Below, piece after piece: positions 1 to 7,733 of a stretch of 56,712 nt of DNA. Where the stretch lies: NCBI GenBank assembly GCA_017432615.1, contig JAFRIV010000003.1:1-56712 (forward strand), given 5' to 3'. This DNA is from Oscillospiraceae bacterium. Lineage in GTDB: Bacteria; Bacillota; Clostridia; Oscillospirales; Oscillospiraceae. Under the pieces are notes generated by a model. It had not been told where the DNA came from. It saw nothing but the letters and a program-made list of their open reading frames with translations, and did no database searches. The number at the start of each line of letters is the position of its first letter. Position 1 is the stretch's first letter. The translations under genes and the position numbers were made by a program.

Positions 1-16
1 AAAGGAGATTACTATC

Positions 17-247
17 ATGGCAGAAATCATTAAAGACGCAGATCTGGAAGGCACCGTAGGCGGCAGCGCAAGAGGCCCGGAATGGACGCAGGGCGGCATG
101 ACCTTCTACCGCATCGCATCCGGCGACACACTCTCTGAGATCGCTTATCGCTTCCACACCACCTGCGAAGCCATCAAAGCTCTCAACCCGACCCTGATCA
201 GGGACATCAACAGGATCAACGCCGGCTGGGAGATCCGCGTTCGCTGA
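17..247 (+). CDS. Small LysM protein with double-glycine leader
   Basis: 76 residues. Residues 1-16 (MAEIIKDADLEGTVGG) look like a double-glycine leader of the kind removed and exported by peptidase-containing ABC transporters. Residues about 29-76 form one complete LysM domain (TFYRIASGDTLSEIAYRF, then ALNP and a final WEIRVR strand), a fold that binds peptidoglycan or chitin-like glycans. There is no Sec signal peptide, so the leader would be the only export route. Cleavage after GG would release about 60 residues. The start is supported by aaaggag ending 7-8 bases upstream. No transporter is visible here; it may lie left of the window. The LysM call is firm; the leader call is inferred from sequence shape. 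Confidence 0.8.
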   Translation: MAEIIKDADLEGTVGGSARGPEWTQGGMTFYRIASGDTLSEIAYRFHTTCEAIKALNPTLIRDINRINAGWEIRVR

Positions 248-290
248 GAAAACGGAGCAGCAGAGGCTGTTGTAAAAAAGATCCGGAAGT

Positions 291-338
291 AGAAACAGAA
301 CCGGGAGAACGATCCCGGTTCTGTTTCTTTCCTTTTTT
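291..338 (+). terminator. Rho-independent terminator of the LysM gene
   Basis: Perfect 16-bp stem at 291-306 and 313-328, 6-base loop, followed by ttcctttttt. It is the right distance after the LysM stop codon at 245-247. Confidence 0.9.
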
Positions 339-415
339 GAAAAAGCCTGCACCCTTCTGGAGAATGCCGTAATCTGAACGGGGCATAGGTTTTATCTGCA
401 CGACCGGGAGAACGA

Positions 416-446
416 GAAACCGGGAACCGTAAAGGTTCCCGGTTTC
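416..446 (-). terminator. Hairpin downstream of the PepSY gene
   Basis: Perfect 13-bp stem (416-428 with 434-446) and 5-base loop, 17 bases past the minus-strand PepSY stop. The minus-strand run after it is only tcgttctccc, so termination is likely but not clear-cut. Confidence 0.6.
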
Positions 447-462
447 CGGTTTTCGGGATGGA

Positions 463-720
463 TCAATCCCAATCTTTCTCACATTTCAGAATATTCCCGT
501 TTGAGGCGTCGATGTCGTATTCATACTCAAAACCGTTGTGGGAAAAGCTGATCTCATAGACTTTTCTGCCGTGATCAATGTCCCGCTCGTTTCTGCAGTA
601 TCTCAACTGTCCTCTGGTAAGACCGGCATGTTGTAAGGCAATGTTCAGAGCGTCATCCTGAGAAATCCCGCCGACAACTTTTTCCATTTCCTGATCATTG
701 ATTTTTTCGAGATCTTTCAT
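463..720 (-). CDS. PepSY protein with double-glycine leader
   Basis: 85 residues. Residues 1-18 end in DQEMEKVVGG, a classical double-glycine leader with acidic residues before the GG. Residues about 19-85 are a PepSY-type domain: an ISQDDALNIALQHAGL helix, then RKVYEISFSHNGFEYEY strands and DIDASNGNILK. PepSY domains usually occur in secreted or membrane proteins and often modulate proteases; here the domain would be exported alone. Two cysteines (about residues 42 and 80) could form a disulfide outside the cell. The start has aaaaggag placed 9 bases upstream. It converges with the LysM gene, which carries the same leader class. Confidence 0.8.
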   Translation of the reverse strand: MKDLEKINDQEMEKVVGGISQDDALNIALQHAGLTRGQLRYCRNERDIDHGRKVYEISFSHNGFEYEYDIDASNGNILKCEKDWD

Positions 721-759
721 TGTTCTGTTCTCCTTTTCAAATGTATTTGGTATGCCTGA

Positions 760-894
760 AGTATAGCACAGGTTCTGTCACAATAACAGCACACAAAGAA
801 TACAGAAGAAAATAATTGCGCATGAAGATCGGTATCTCTCAGGATACCCGGTTGCGGTAAAAAGATTATACAACGGATAAACCCGAAATGTCCA
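760..894 (-). promoter_or_regulatory. Candidate promoters of the PepSY gene
   Basis: Two minus-strand candidates. An extended -10 (TGCTATACT) lies at 760-768, about 40 bases before the start codon. TGGACA, an 18-base gap and TATAAT lie at 865-894, which would give a leader of about 140 bases. The whole stretch 721-1007 has no convincing gene and no obvious terminator for the ZIP gene. Confidence 0.4.
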
Positions 895-1007
895 GAAAAA
901 ACTGAGTCGCTTAAAACAGTTGGAGGAAGCGGCGTTAACGGAAACGATAGAAAGCTGTGTATTGTTTTTTATGCGAATCAGGAGCCGTACGCGTTTCTCT
1001 CCGTCTT

Positions 1008-1787
1008 TCAGCCGAGTGCCACGTCCAGGACCATCATCAGGACGAAGCCCAGGGAAAAGAAAATCGTTCCCGCATTGGAGTGTTTTCCCTCCGACATTTC
1101 CGGGATCAGCTCCTCTACCACCACATACATCATTGCCCCTGCGGCAAAAGCGAGCAGATAGGGAAGGATCGGTACGACCGCACTGGCGGCGAGAATGGTG
1201 ATAATTGCGGCAATCGGTTCCACAGCACCGGAAAGTACGCCCATCCGGAAGGTCTTTCCTTTCGGCATCCCTTCTGCCAGCAGCGGCATGGAGACAATGG
1301 CTCCCTCCGGGAAGTTTTGAATGGCGATACCGATGGCCAGGGCGAGAGCTCCCGTCAGGCTGACGCCGGCTTCTCCTGCCAGCCACCCGGCATAAACCAC
1401 ACCGACGGCCATGCCCTCCGGAATGTTATGGAGCGTGACGGCGAGGATCAGCTTGGTCGTTCGTTTGAGGCCGCTTCTCGGGCCTTCCACCTGCTGATCC
1501 ATGTGCATATGCGGGGTGATCATGTCCAGCAGCAGCAAAAACCCGATACCGATCAGGAATCCGATTGCCGCCGGAAGAAAAGAAAGCTTTCCCATCCCTG
1601 CGCTGCTCTCCAGTGCAGGCTGCAGCAAACTCCAGAAGGATGCCGCCACCATGACGCCTGCCGCAAATCCGGTCAGTACTTTTTGAAGCTGGCCGGATAT
1701 CTGTTTTTTTAAAAAGAAGACCATTGCGGCGCCCAGACTGGTGCCGAGAAACGGGATCAGGATCCCGCGAAAAACAACTGCTTGCAT
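1008..1787 (-). CDS. ZIP family divalent metal transporter
   Basis: 259 residues, the normal length for a bacterial ZIP (ZupT-like) importer of Zn, Fe or Mn across the cytoplasmic membrane. About eight membrane segments are visible. The metal-site helices are recognisable: HNIPEGMAVGV in helix IV and QNFPEGAIVSMPL in helix V, with His, Asn and Glu in place. A His-rich cytosolic loop (ITPHMHMDQ) lies between helices III and IV. An aggaggg site sits 6 bases before the ATG. Its promoter and a palindromic operator candidate lie just upstream at 1822-1881, which fits metal-responsive repression. The metal specificity cannot be read from the sequence. Confidence 0.92.
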   Translation of the reverse strand: MQAVVFRGILIPFLGTSLGAAMVFFLKKQISGQLQKVLTGFAAGVMVAASFWSLLQPALESSAGMGKLSFLPAAIGFLIGIGFLLLLDMITPHMHMDQQVEGPRSGLKRTTKLILAVTLHNIPEGMAVGVVYAGWLAGEAGVSLTGALALAIGIAIQNFPEGAIVSMPLLAEGMPKGKTFRMGVLSGAVEPIAAIITILAASAVVPILPYLLAFAAGAMMYVVVEELIPEMSEGKHSNAGTIFFSLGFVLMMVLDVALG

Positions 1788-1821
1788 TTTGCCCTCCTGT
1801 TCTGTTGCTTTTTTATCATCC

Positions 1822-1849
1822 GACAGAGTTTGCCATAGTAAACTCTGTC
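1822..1849. promoter_or_regulatory. Palindromic operator candidate at the ZIP transcription start
   Basis: Perfect 10-bp inverted repeat GACAGAGTTT / AAACTCTGTC with an 8-base spacer. It begins 3 bases downstream of the predicted minus-strand -10 (1853-1858), so it covers the expected +1. A repressor bound here would block initiation. It does not match a site I can name. Confidence 0.55.
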
Positions 1850-1852
1850 CAT

Positions 1853-1881
1853 ATTGTATCAGGAAAGACGCCTGACGTCAA
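1853..1881 (-). promoter_or_regulatory. Promoter of the ZIP gene
   Basis: Read on the minus strand: TTGACG (1876-1881), 17-base gap, TACAAT (1853-1858). Confidence 0.7.
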
Positions 1882-1937
1882 ATAGTTTACGCCGCACTTC
1901 TATCATCGCGGAAGAGAGCTGTGATCATAAAAACAGC

Positions 1938-1966
1938 TTGCATTCCGGCCTGTTCTCATGTAAACT
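1938..1966 (+). promoter_or_regulatory. Promoter of the nitroreductase gene
   Basis: TTGCAT (1938-1943), 17-base gap, TAAACT (1961-1966), 28 bases before the start codon. Confidence 0.5.
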
Positions 1967-1994
1967 CAAAAAAACGGAAAAAAGGAGGAATCTT

Positions 1995-2570
1995 ATGGAG
2001 CTGAGCGAACTCATAAAGACCTGCCGCACCTTTCGCCGCTTCACGCAGGAACCTGTACCGCAGGAAGTGATCCGGGAAGCACTGGACAATGCAAGGCTTG
2101 GCAGCAGCGGGGCTAACCTTCAGCCGCTTTATTACTATGCCGTGACGAAACAGGAAACGGTCCGGGCTATGCAACCTCTGGTAAAATGGGCAAAAGCTCT
2201 CCCGCCGGAACTCGGTACGCCGAAGGAGGGAGAACAGCCTACCGCATTTATTGTGATCGTGAAAAAGGCAAACGCCATCGCCTTTGCAGATGTTGATGTC
2301 GGCATCGCAGTCCATACCATTGCGCTCTCCGCCTGGTCGCATGGGATCGGAAGCTGCATCATGGGCGCCATCAACATTCCGAAGATCCGGGAACTTCTCT
2401 CCGTGCCGGAAGAAGATCAGATCCGGCTGGTGGTGGCGCTTGGCAGACCGGCGCATACCAGCACCCTCGTTCCGCTGGAAGAGGGAAGAAGCACGGATTA
2501 TTATCTGGATGAAGACCGAAACTACTATGTTCCCAAGCGCGCCTTTGAGGATGTTGTTCATTTTGCCTGA
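1995..2570 (+). CDS. Nitroreductase family flavoprotein
   Basis: 191 residues, a usual size for FMN-dependent nitroreductase-fold NAD(P)H oxidoreductases. The N-terminus CRTFRRFTQEPVP carries the conserved arginines that contact the FMN phosphate. NARLGSSGANLQP and the later GSCIMGAINIPKIRELL are typical of the family, as is VVALGRPA near the C-terminus. The ATG at 1995 is preceded by aaaggagg; an upstream in-frame start at 1854 would add 47 unrelated residues. The substrate is unknown. A radical SAM gene follows 122 bases later on the same strand and could be cotranscribed. Confidence 0.88.
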   Translation: MELSELIKTCRTFRRFTQEPVPQEVIREALDNARLGSSGANLQPLYYYAVTKQETVRAMQPLVKWAKALPPELGTPKEGEQPTAFIVIVKKANAIAFADVDVGIAVHTIALSAWSHGIGSCIMGAINIPKIRELLSVPEEDQIRLVVALGRPAHTSTLVPLEEGRSTDYYLDEDRNYYVPKRAFEDVVHFA

Positions 2571-2692
2571 GCTGCCGCGGCCTTTCGGGAAGCATTTGCC
2601 GGCATGGGAATGAAGCCCCAAAAGGATATAACAATGCTTTCCGTGCCTGAAAAAAGGAAAGCAGGGAAGTCTATTATGAGGAGAAACGTGGA

Positions 2693-3799
2693 ATGACCCG
2701 GACAGAGGAAAATTTTGACCTGCAGGCATATGTGACAAAAGGGGTTGAAAATGTCGTAGCTGACGCGCTCAAAGCAACGCTGAAGGACCCGCGGGAAAGT
2801 GCTTTCCTGCTGAAATTTGCTGTCGCCAGTAAAGCTGCCTCGAAAAAGCGCAGGGAAGCAGAGGATATGGGCGAACATATCCCCCCTTTCCTCATTGCCA
2901 GTATTACCAGTCAGTGTAACCTCCACTGTGCAGGATGCTATTCTCGCTGCAACAATGCTACGGTGGATGCCGCTCCTGTCAGTCAGCTTACCGGCGAGGA
3001 GTGGCTGCGTATTTTTGAGGAGGCCGATGAACTCGGCATCAGCTTTATCCTCCTGGCAGGCGGGGAGCCTATGCTCCGCAGGGACATTATTGAAGCTGCC
3101 GGGAAGAAACCGAATATCCTCTTCCCGATCTTTACCAACGGCACCTTTATCGACAGACGTTACTTCGAACTGTTTGACCGGTGCCGAAACCTCATTCCCA
3201 TTATGAGTATCGAAGGGGAGAAAGAGATCACGGACGCACGGCGCGGCAAAGGCGTCTATGACAGGCTGATTGCCAACATGGATGAATTCTCCCGCCGCAG
3301 TCTGATCTTCGGGGCGTCCGTCACGGTAACTACAGAAAATCTCAAAGAGGTCTGTTCGGAGTCCTTTCTGAAAAAACTCTCCGACAGAGGCTGCAAAGCC
3401 GTGATTTTTGTGGAATTTGTGCCGGTGACGGAGGAAAGCAGAGAACTTGCGCCCGGCGAAGAAGAGCGGGAATATCTGCGCACGGAAATCAGCCGGCTGC
3501 GGAAGGAACACCCGGAGATGGTTTATATTTCTTTCCCGGGGGATGAAAAAAGTTCCGGCGGCTGTGTGGCCGCAGGGCGTGGATTCTTCCATATAAACTC
3601 TCACGGCGGCGCAGAACCCTGCCCCTTCTCACCTTATTCAGATGTAAATATCAGAAACAGCTCTCTGCGGGAAGCCATGCACTCCCCGTTATTTACTGCG
3701 CTGAGAAGCGGCGATATCCTGTTGGATGATCATGAAGGCGGCTGTGTTCTGTATGAAAAGCGAGATCTTGTAGAAGCGCTGCTCGCGCAAAACCGGTAA
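2693..3799 (+). CDS. Radical SAM protein with extra C-terminal cysteines
   Basis: 368 residues. The CxxxCxxC cluster motif is C75-NLH-C79-AG-C82, followed by a LLAGGEPMLRRD SAM-binding segment and a PIFTNGT strand. About 60 residues precede the barrel. Later cysteines (GGCVAAGRG near 290, EPCPFSP near 305 and a C-terminal GGCVLYEK) resemble the shortened SPASM-type region that ligates an auxiliary cluster. This is a recognisable conserved family in Clostridia, but its reaction is not known to me. No precursor peptide lies next to it. The start has gaggag 8 bases upstream. Confidence 0.85.
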   Translation: MTRTEENFDLQAYVTKGVENVVADALKATLKDPRESAFLLKFAVASKAASKKRREAEDMGEHIPPFLIASITSQCNLHCAGCYSRCNNATVDAAPVSQLTGEEWLRIFEEADELGISFILLAGGEPMLRRDIIEAAGKKPNILFPIFTNGTFIDRRYFELFDRCRNLIPIMSIEGEKEITDARRGKGVYDRLIANMDEFSRRSLIFGASVTVTTENLKEVCSESFLKKLSDRGCKAVIFVEFVPVTEESRELAPGEEEREYLRTEISRLRKEHPEMVYISFPGDEKSSGGCVAAGRGFFHINSHGGAEPCPFSPYSDVNIRNSSLREAMHSPLFTALRSGDILLDDHEGGCVLYEKRDLVEALLAQNR

Positions 3800-3857
3800 C
3801 GCGGTACGGCTTTACGATTCTCTCTTTCTTTTTCAAACCACACCGCCAAAAAGAACA

Positions 3858-3897
3858 CCCGGAAGCAGACAGAATTTTGTCCGCCTCCGGGCTTTTG
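3858..3897 (+). terminator. Terminator of the radical SAM gene
   Basis: Imperfect stem pairing cccgga-gc-gaca with tgtccgcctccggg, followed by ctttt. It lies 58 bases after the stop codon. The rest of 3800-4100 contains only this hairpin and the tandem repeat at 4012-4056. Confidence 0.65.
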
Positions 3898-4011
3898 TGT
3901 ACAAAGGGCAGCAGATGCCCCGGTGTTTTGTGCCATAAGGGTATGAGATCGGCACAAACGCCGGCTCACAGCTGAATGTTGCCGTTTTGAAACCGAAATC
4001 TTAAAAACAGA

Positions 4012-4056
4012 GGGATAGCAGGGAAAGTTGGGATAGTTGGGATAGTAGGGAAAGTG
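4012..4056. repeat. Five tandem copies of a 9-bp repeat
   Basis: GGGATAGCA, GGGAAAGTT, GGGATAGTT, GGGATAGTA, GGGAAAGTG in exact 9-base register (consensus GGGAWAGTN). It lies just downstream of the minus-strand gene at 4101-4487 and is outside any credible coding region. Confidence 0.85.
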
Positions 4057-4100
4057 GAATCCGCAGCCGTTTCTGCATGACAGACATGCCGGTTTTGCTT

Positions 4101-4487
4101 TCAGTATCCTCGCTCCTGATATCGCCGGAGCAGCAGGCGGTATTCTTCTTTTTCAATAATACCGGCGTGGAGAAAGCCGTCAAGCTGTTTTTTGTAATGC
4201 TCAAATTCCGTTTCATTTCCGTCAAAGGAAACAGTGTCGGTCCTGTCATGGGTATGCTCTTTTTTTCGCGAGGACGCCGCTTTGATGACGAAAATGAGGA
4301 TGAACAGGAACACCAGCAAACCGGCCAGCAGCGGGAGGATCTCCGGCATCGTGCGCATCATGCGGCGGACGGTAAACCCGAAGCTTTGGAAGCTTTGGCT
4401 GTTTACCAGAAAACCGACGGCAACGATCAGCACCCAGATAAGCGCTGCCACTCCTCCTGATCCTTTTTTCTTGTCTTTTTTGTCCAT
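4101..4487 (-). CDS. Small membrane protein with SHOCT-like C-terminus
   Basis: 128 residues from ATG 4487, which has aaggag 6 bases upstream; a longer frame from 4526 would overlap the end of nadE. Two hydrophobic segments (GGVAALIWVLIVAVGFLV near the start, and ILPLLAGLLVFLFILIFVI near 50-70) bracket a short basic loop. The C-terminal part (YKKQLDGFLHAGIIEKEEYRLLLRRYQER) resembles the short SHOCT module found at the ends of many membrane proteins. It starts 20 bases after the nadE stop codon, so the two genes are probably cotranscribed. Function unknown. Confidence 0.75.
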   Translation of the reverse strand: MDKKDKKKGSGGVAALIWVLIVAVGFLVNSQSFQSFGFTVRRMMRTMPEILPLLAGLLVFLFILIFVIKAASSRKKEHTHDRTDTVSFDGNETEFEHYKKQLDGFLHAGIIEKEEYRLLLRRYQERGY

Positions 4488-4506
4488 GGCAATCTCCTTA
4501 AAACAA

Positions 4507-5280
4507 TCATAAATGGTTCCATTCAAATTCGGGCATCGGCTTCCGCTTGAATTGGTTGGCCAGATGCCGTTTGATGATGGCCGCTCTTACATCCGCATCT
4601 TCACAGACACCGGTGAGAATATACGTATCCAGCGTCTCATAGGAAAAACCGAAAGCCTCTTCATCTGTCCTTCCGGAAAGCCCGTCTGACGGGGCTTTGA
4701 CAAGAAATTCCTCCGGCAGATGCATCTTCCGGCCGACCTCCCGGATTTCCGCCACCGTCAGATTGGCAAGGGGAGAAAAATCACCGGCAGCATCCCCGAA
4801 AATGGTGGAATAGCCTACATAGTTTTCTGAACGGTTGCAGTTGTTGGAGACTCTTCCGTTCATACTCTGGGAAACAGCATACAGCGTGGTCATTCGCAGG
4901 CGGGGCGGCAGGTTGGTAAGCATCTGGGGAGGGAAGTCCGCCCGACCGAGACCTTCTGCAAGCGCAGTCCGAACAGCGGAAACGCTTTCCCGGATGTTGA
5001 TTACGGCATGAGGAATATCGAGCGTTTTCACCACTCGCAGAGAAACGTCCATATCGCTCTGAAACCCGTCCGGCATCAGCACCCCGAAGACTCTTTCTTT
5101 TCCCAGAGCCTGAACGCAAAGGGCTGCCACCACGGTGGAATCTTTTCCTCCCGAGATCCCGATCACTGCCGGAGACGAGGGCCCGTTTTCGGCAAACCAG
5201 GTTTTGATCCAGGCAGTGCAGGCATCGGCAACTGCCTTGTAATCCCGTTCCGCCAGGTATTCCCGCAGCAGAGAATTCAC
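4507..5280 (-). CDS. nadE: NAD(+) synthetase, ammonia-type
   Basis: 257 residues, the length of the NH3-dependent single-domain enzyme that amidates deamido-NAD to NAD with ATP. The pyrophosphatase loop SGGKDS is at residues 43-48. RVSNNCNRSENYVGYSTIFGD and DFSPLANLTVAEIREVG match the substrate-binding segments. KAPSDGLSGRTDEEAFGFSYETLD is the mobile loop region and the protein ends in KRKPMP, as usual. No glutaminase domain is fused. The start is GTG at 5280 with gaggagagg placed 6 bases upstream; ATG codons further upstream add sequence with no family likeness. A matching promoter lies at 5330-5358. Confidence 0.93.
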   Translation of the reverse strand: MNSLLREYLAERDYKAVADACTAWIKTWFAENGPSSPAVIGISGGKDSTVVAALCVQALGKERVFGVLMPDGFQSDMDVSLRVVKTLDIPHAVINIRESVSAVRTALAEGLGRADFPPQMLTNLPPRLRMTTLYAVSQSMNGRVSNNCNRSENYVGYSTIFGDAAGDFSPLANLTVAEIREVGRKMHLPEEFLVKAPSDGLSGRTDEEAFGFSYETLDTYILTGVCEDADVRAAIIKRHLANQFKRKPMPEFEWNHL

Positions 5281-5329
5281 GCCGTTCCTCTCCTCTCGTA
5301 TTTCTTCGTGAAGGGTTTCTGTAATTCTT

Positions 5330-5358
5330 ATTATATCGTTTCTGAGGGCTGCTGTAAA
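5330..5358 (-). promoter_or_regulatory. Promoter of nadE
   Basis: Minus strand TTTACA (5353-5358), 17-base gap, TATAAT (5330-5335). Divergent from the promoter at 5399-5427. Confidence 0.75.
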
Positions 5359-5398
5359 GAGAAGAGAGGGATTTTTTCCCGAAAACAGCTTTGACATG

Positions 5399-5427
5399 TT
5401 GAAAAGCACCCTCTTTCGCGGTATAAT
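5399..5427 (+). promoter_or_regulatory. Promoter of the glycosyltransferase operon
   Basis: TTGAAA (5399-5404), 17-base gap, perfect TATAAT (5422-5427). The expected transcription start near 5434 leaves a leader of only about 25 bases. Confidence 0.75.
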
Positions 5428-5458
5428 ACAATAATTCCATAAACAGGTGTTGCGAAGT

Positions 5459-6439
5459 ATGAATTCTGCCTGCAAAGTAACGATATATTGCACGGCCTAT
5501 AATCATGAGGCTTATATCCGTGACGCACTCGACGGCTTTCTTGCCCAGAAGACGGATTTCCCTTATGAAGTGCTGGTGACGGATGATGCCTCTTCTGACG
5601 GCACATCGGCGATCCTCCGGGAATATCAGGAGAAATACCCGGAGGTGATTCGGTTTTTCCATCAGGAGAAGAATCTTTTCTCGCAGGGCATTAATATTTA
5701 TGAGACGGTAATGTATCCCAACACGAGAGGGATGTATGTGGCTTACTGCGAGGGGGATGATTACTGGACGGATCCGGACAAACTGCAGCGGCAGGCTGCT
5801 TTTCTGGATGCGCATCCGGAGTACTCCGCCTGCGTTCATAATTCGACGGTCCACTATTGCAGGGGAGAAAAAGCGGATGAACTGCTGCTCCCCCCTTCCG
5901 GAGACAGGGATGTGCCCTTTTCTGTGATCATTCAGGGGATGAATCGCTGCTTCCATACAAGTTCTGTGCTGGGCAGGGCGGAATTCCTCTGCAATCCTCC
6001 GGACTTTCAGCGGGTGGCCTTTTCTTACGGGTTTACTGACTATGCCCTCTCCCTGTGGCTTTCACTGAACGGAAAGATCCGCTTTCTGGATACCCCGATG
6101 TCGGTCTACCGTGTCAACAGCAATCCGGCTTCCTGGTCCAGCGGGCGGGATGATGCTTACGGGAAAAAGACGGCCTTTGTCACCGGAGAGATTGAAATGA
6201 TGAAAACGCTGCTGCCGCATCTGGACAGGCAGCAGAGATCCCTTACCGAGGAGGAGATCCTCAAACGGGAATATGAACTGCTCTATCTCTGCGGAAAGGT
6301 GGAGGAAATGGTACGCCCACCCTATGATGTGCTGTTTCGGCGGGAAGCACTGCCGTTTCGTTTTAAGATTTGGCTGAAACGGCGGTTCCCTGCCCTGCAT
6401 GCTCTCTACCGCAGCAAACGGGGTTACAAGGAGGAGTAA
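5459..6439 (+). CDS. Family 2 glycosyltransferase
   Basis: 326 residues from ATG 5459; a GTG at 5447 in the same frame would add four residues, and neither start has a strong ribosome site. The GT-A fold is clear: VTIYCTAYNHEAYIRDALDGFL, then VTDDASSDGT as the nucleotide-sugar site and YCEGDDYWTDPDKL carrying the D-x-D-like metal site. The C-terminal third is basic (FRFKIWLKRRFP), suggesting peripheral membrane contact, with no transmembrane helix. It is first in a three-gene set: the stop is 5 bases before the ATP-grasp gene. The sugar and acceptor are unknown; a cell-surface glycan is the likeliest target. Confidence 0.87.
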   Translation: MNSACKVTIYCTAYNHEAYIRDALDGFLAQKTDFPYEVLVTDDASSDGTSAILREYQEKYPEVIRFFHQEKNLFSQGINIYETVMYPNTRGMYVAYCEGDDYWTDPDKLQRQAAFLDAHPEYSACVHNSTVHYCRGEKADELLLPPSGDRDVPFSVIIQGMNRCFHTSSVLGRAEFLCNPPDFQRVAFSYGFTDYALSLWLSLNGKIRFLDTPMSVYRVNSNPASWSSGRDDAYGKKTAFVTGEIEMMKTLLPHLDRQQRSLTEEEILKREYELLYLCGKVEEMVRPPYDVLFRREALPFRFKIWLKRRFPALHALYRSKRGYKEE

Positions 6440-6444
6440 GGCAA

Positions 6445-7731
6445 ATGGAATTAAAGAAAAATGTGCTTGTCTTCCCGGCAGGGACGGAGATTGCCTTTGA
6501 GATTCACGATGCCCTGAAAAATTCCCGTTTTGTCAGCCTTTATGGCGTCACCAGCGTTGACTGCCATGCGGATTTTGTGTTTCAGAACTGCATCGCGGGA
6601 GCGCCGTATGTCTCAGATCCCGATCTGATTGCTTTTCTCAACCGGGTGATCGATGAATATAAAATCGATGCTGTCTATCCTGCCCATGACAGCGCACTCT
6701 TACGGCTTTCCCAGGAGCGGGAGGCGCTCCACGCAACGGTAATTGCTCCCGCTGAAGAGACGGTGGAGATCTGCCGTTCCAAAAACAGAACCTATGCTTT
6801 TTTAAAAGATGCCCCGTATCTTCCCCGTTTCTTCACCTCCCCGGAAGATATTCGGGAATACCCGGTTTTTATAAAACCGTCCGTCGGGCAGGGCTCGGAA
6901 GGAGCCAGAAAGATCAGCGACAGAGCCCATCTGGAAGAAGCCCTTGCAGAAGGGATCGAATATTCCGTCTGCGAATACCTCCCCGGGGAGGAATTTACAG
7001 TCGACTGTTTTACCGACAGGCACGGTGCATTGCGCGTAATCAGCCCCCGCAGCCGAGAGAGAATCCGGGCGGGTATCGCGGTGCGTTCACGCAATCTGCC
7101 GCCGGATGATGCGGTTCGGGAGATCGCGGAGGATATCAACCGCCGCCTTTCCATGAACGGAGCCTGGTTTTTCCAGATCAAGCAGAATGCAGCCGGAGCC
7201 TGCCGGCTGATGGAGATCGGCCCCCGTATTGCGGGGACCATGGGCCTTACCCGCAATCTCGGCATCAATATGCCGCTTCTTACGCTCTACAATTTCTGGG
7301 GCTATGATGTGGAGATCCTGCAAAATGACGTTCATCTGCTGCTGGACCGTGCTTTCATCAGTCGCTTCCGCTCCGATCTCACATATTCCCGTGTCTATGT
7401 CGATTTTGACGATACGCTGGTTCAGAACGGAAAGGTAAATGCCTACCTGATGATGTTTTTGTATCAGGCAAAAAATCAGAACAAGACGCTTGTTCTGCTG
7501 ACGCGCCATGCAGCGGATATTTATACCGATCTGGAAAAATACTGTATCCCCGTATCGCTTTTCTCCGAAGTGATCCGTCTGGGAGACGGCGAGGCAAAAA
7601 CGGATCATATCCTTCCGGATTCCGTTTTTATTGATGATTCCTTTGCCGAGCGCAAACGTGTTCATGATGCGCTTGCCGTTCCGGTATTTGATCTGGATAT
7701 GGTGGAAAGCCTGATCGACTGGAGGGTCTGA
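6445..7731 (+). CDS. ATP-grasp ligase fused to HAD-like phosphatase
   Basis: 428 residues. The N-terminal 310 residues have carbamoyl-phosphate-synthase-like ATP-grasp order: a pre-grasp domain with KIDAVYPAHDSALLRLS, an ATP-binding stretch (YPVFIKPSVGQGSEGARKI; CEYLPGEEFTVDCF) and a metal-binding end (QIKQNAAGACRLMEIGPRIAGTMG). A HAD module follows, with motif I D320-F-D322-D-T324, motif II-like LLTRH and a final PDSVFIDDSFAERK. ATP-grasp enzymes form an acyl-phosphate and then an amide or thioester; the HAD part may remove a phosphate from the same or the next intermediate. The start at 6445 is chosen because it follows aaggaggag. It lies between a glycosyltransferase and an aminotransferase. 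The substrate is unknown. Confidence 0.82.
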   Translation: MELKKNVLVFPAGTEIAFEIHDALKNSRFVSLYGVTSVDCHADFVFQNCIAGAPYVSDPDLIAFLNRVIDEYKIDAVYPAHDSALLRLSQEREALHATVIAPAEETVEICRSKNRTYAFLKDAPYLPRFFTSPEDIREYPVFIKPSVGQGSEGARKISDRAHLEEALAEGIEYSVCEYLPGEEFTVDCFTDRHGALRVISPRSRERIRAGIAVRSRNLPPDDAVREIAEDINRRLSMNGAWFFQIKQNAAGACRLMEIGPRIAGTMGLTRNLGINMPLLTLYNFWGYDVEILQNDVHLLLDRAFISRFRSDLTYSRVYVDFDDTLVQNGKVNAYLMMFLYQAKNQNKTLVLLTRHAADIYTDLEKYCIPVSLFSEVIRLGDGEAKTDHILPDSVFIDDSFAERKRVHDALAVPVFDLDMVESLIDWRV

Positions 7732-7733
7732 AA

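Noticed and set aside
778-1712. Long frames on both strands over the ZIP transporter (778-1386 minus, 957-1712 plus)
   Set aside because: Arg/His/Gly-rich composition and no ribosome site; they are other frames of the ZIP gene.
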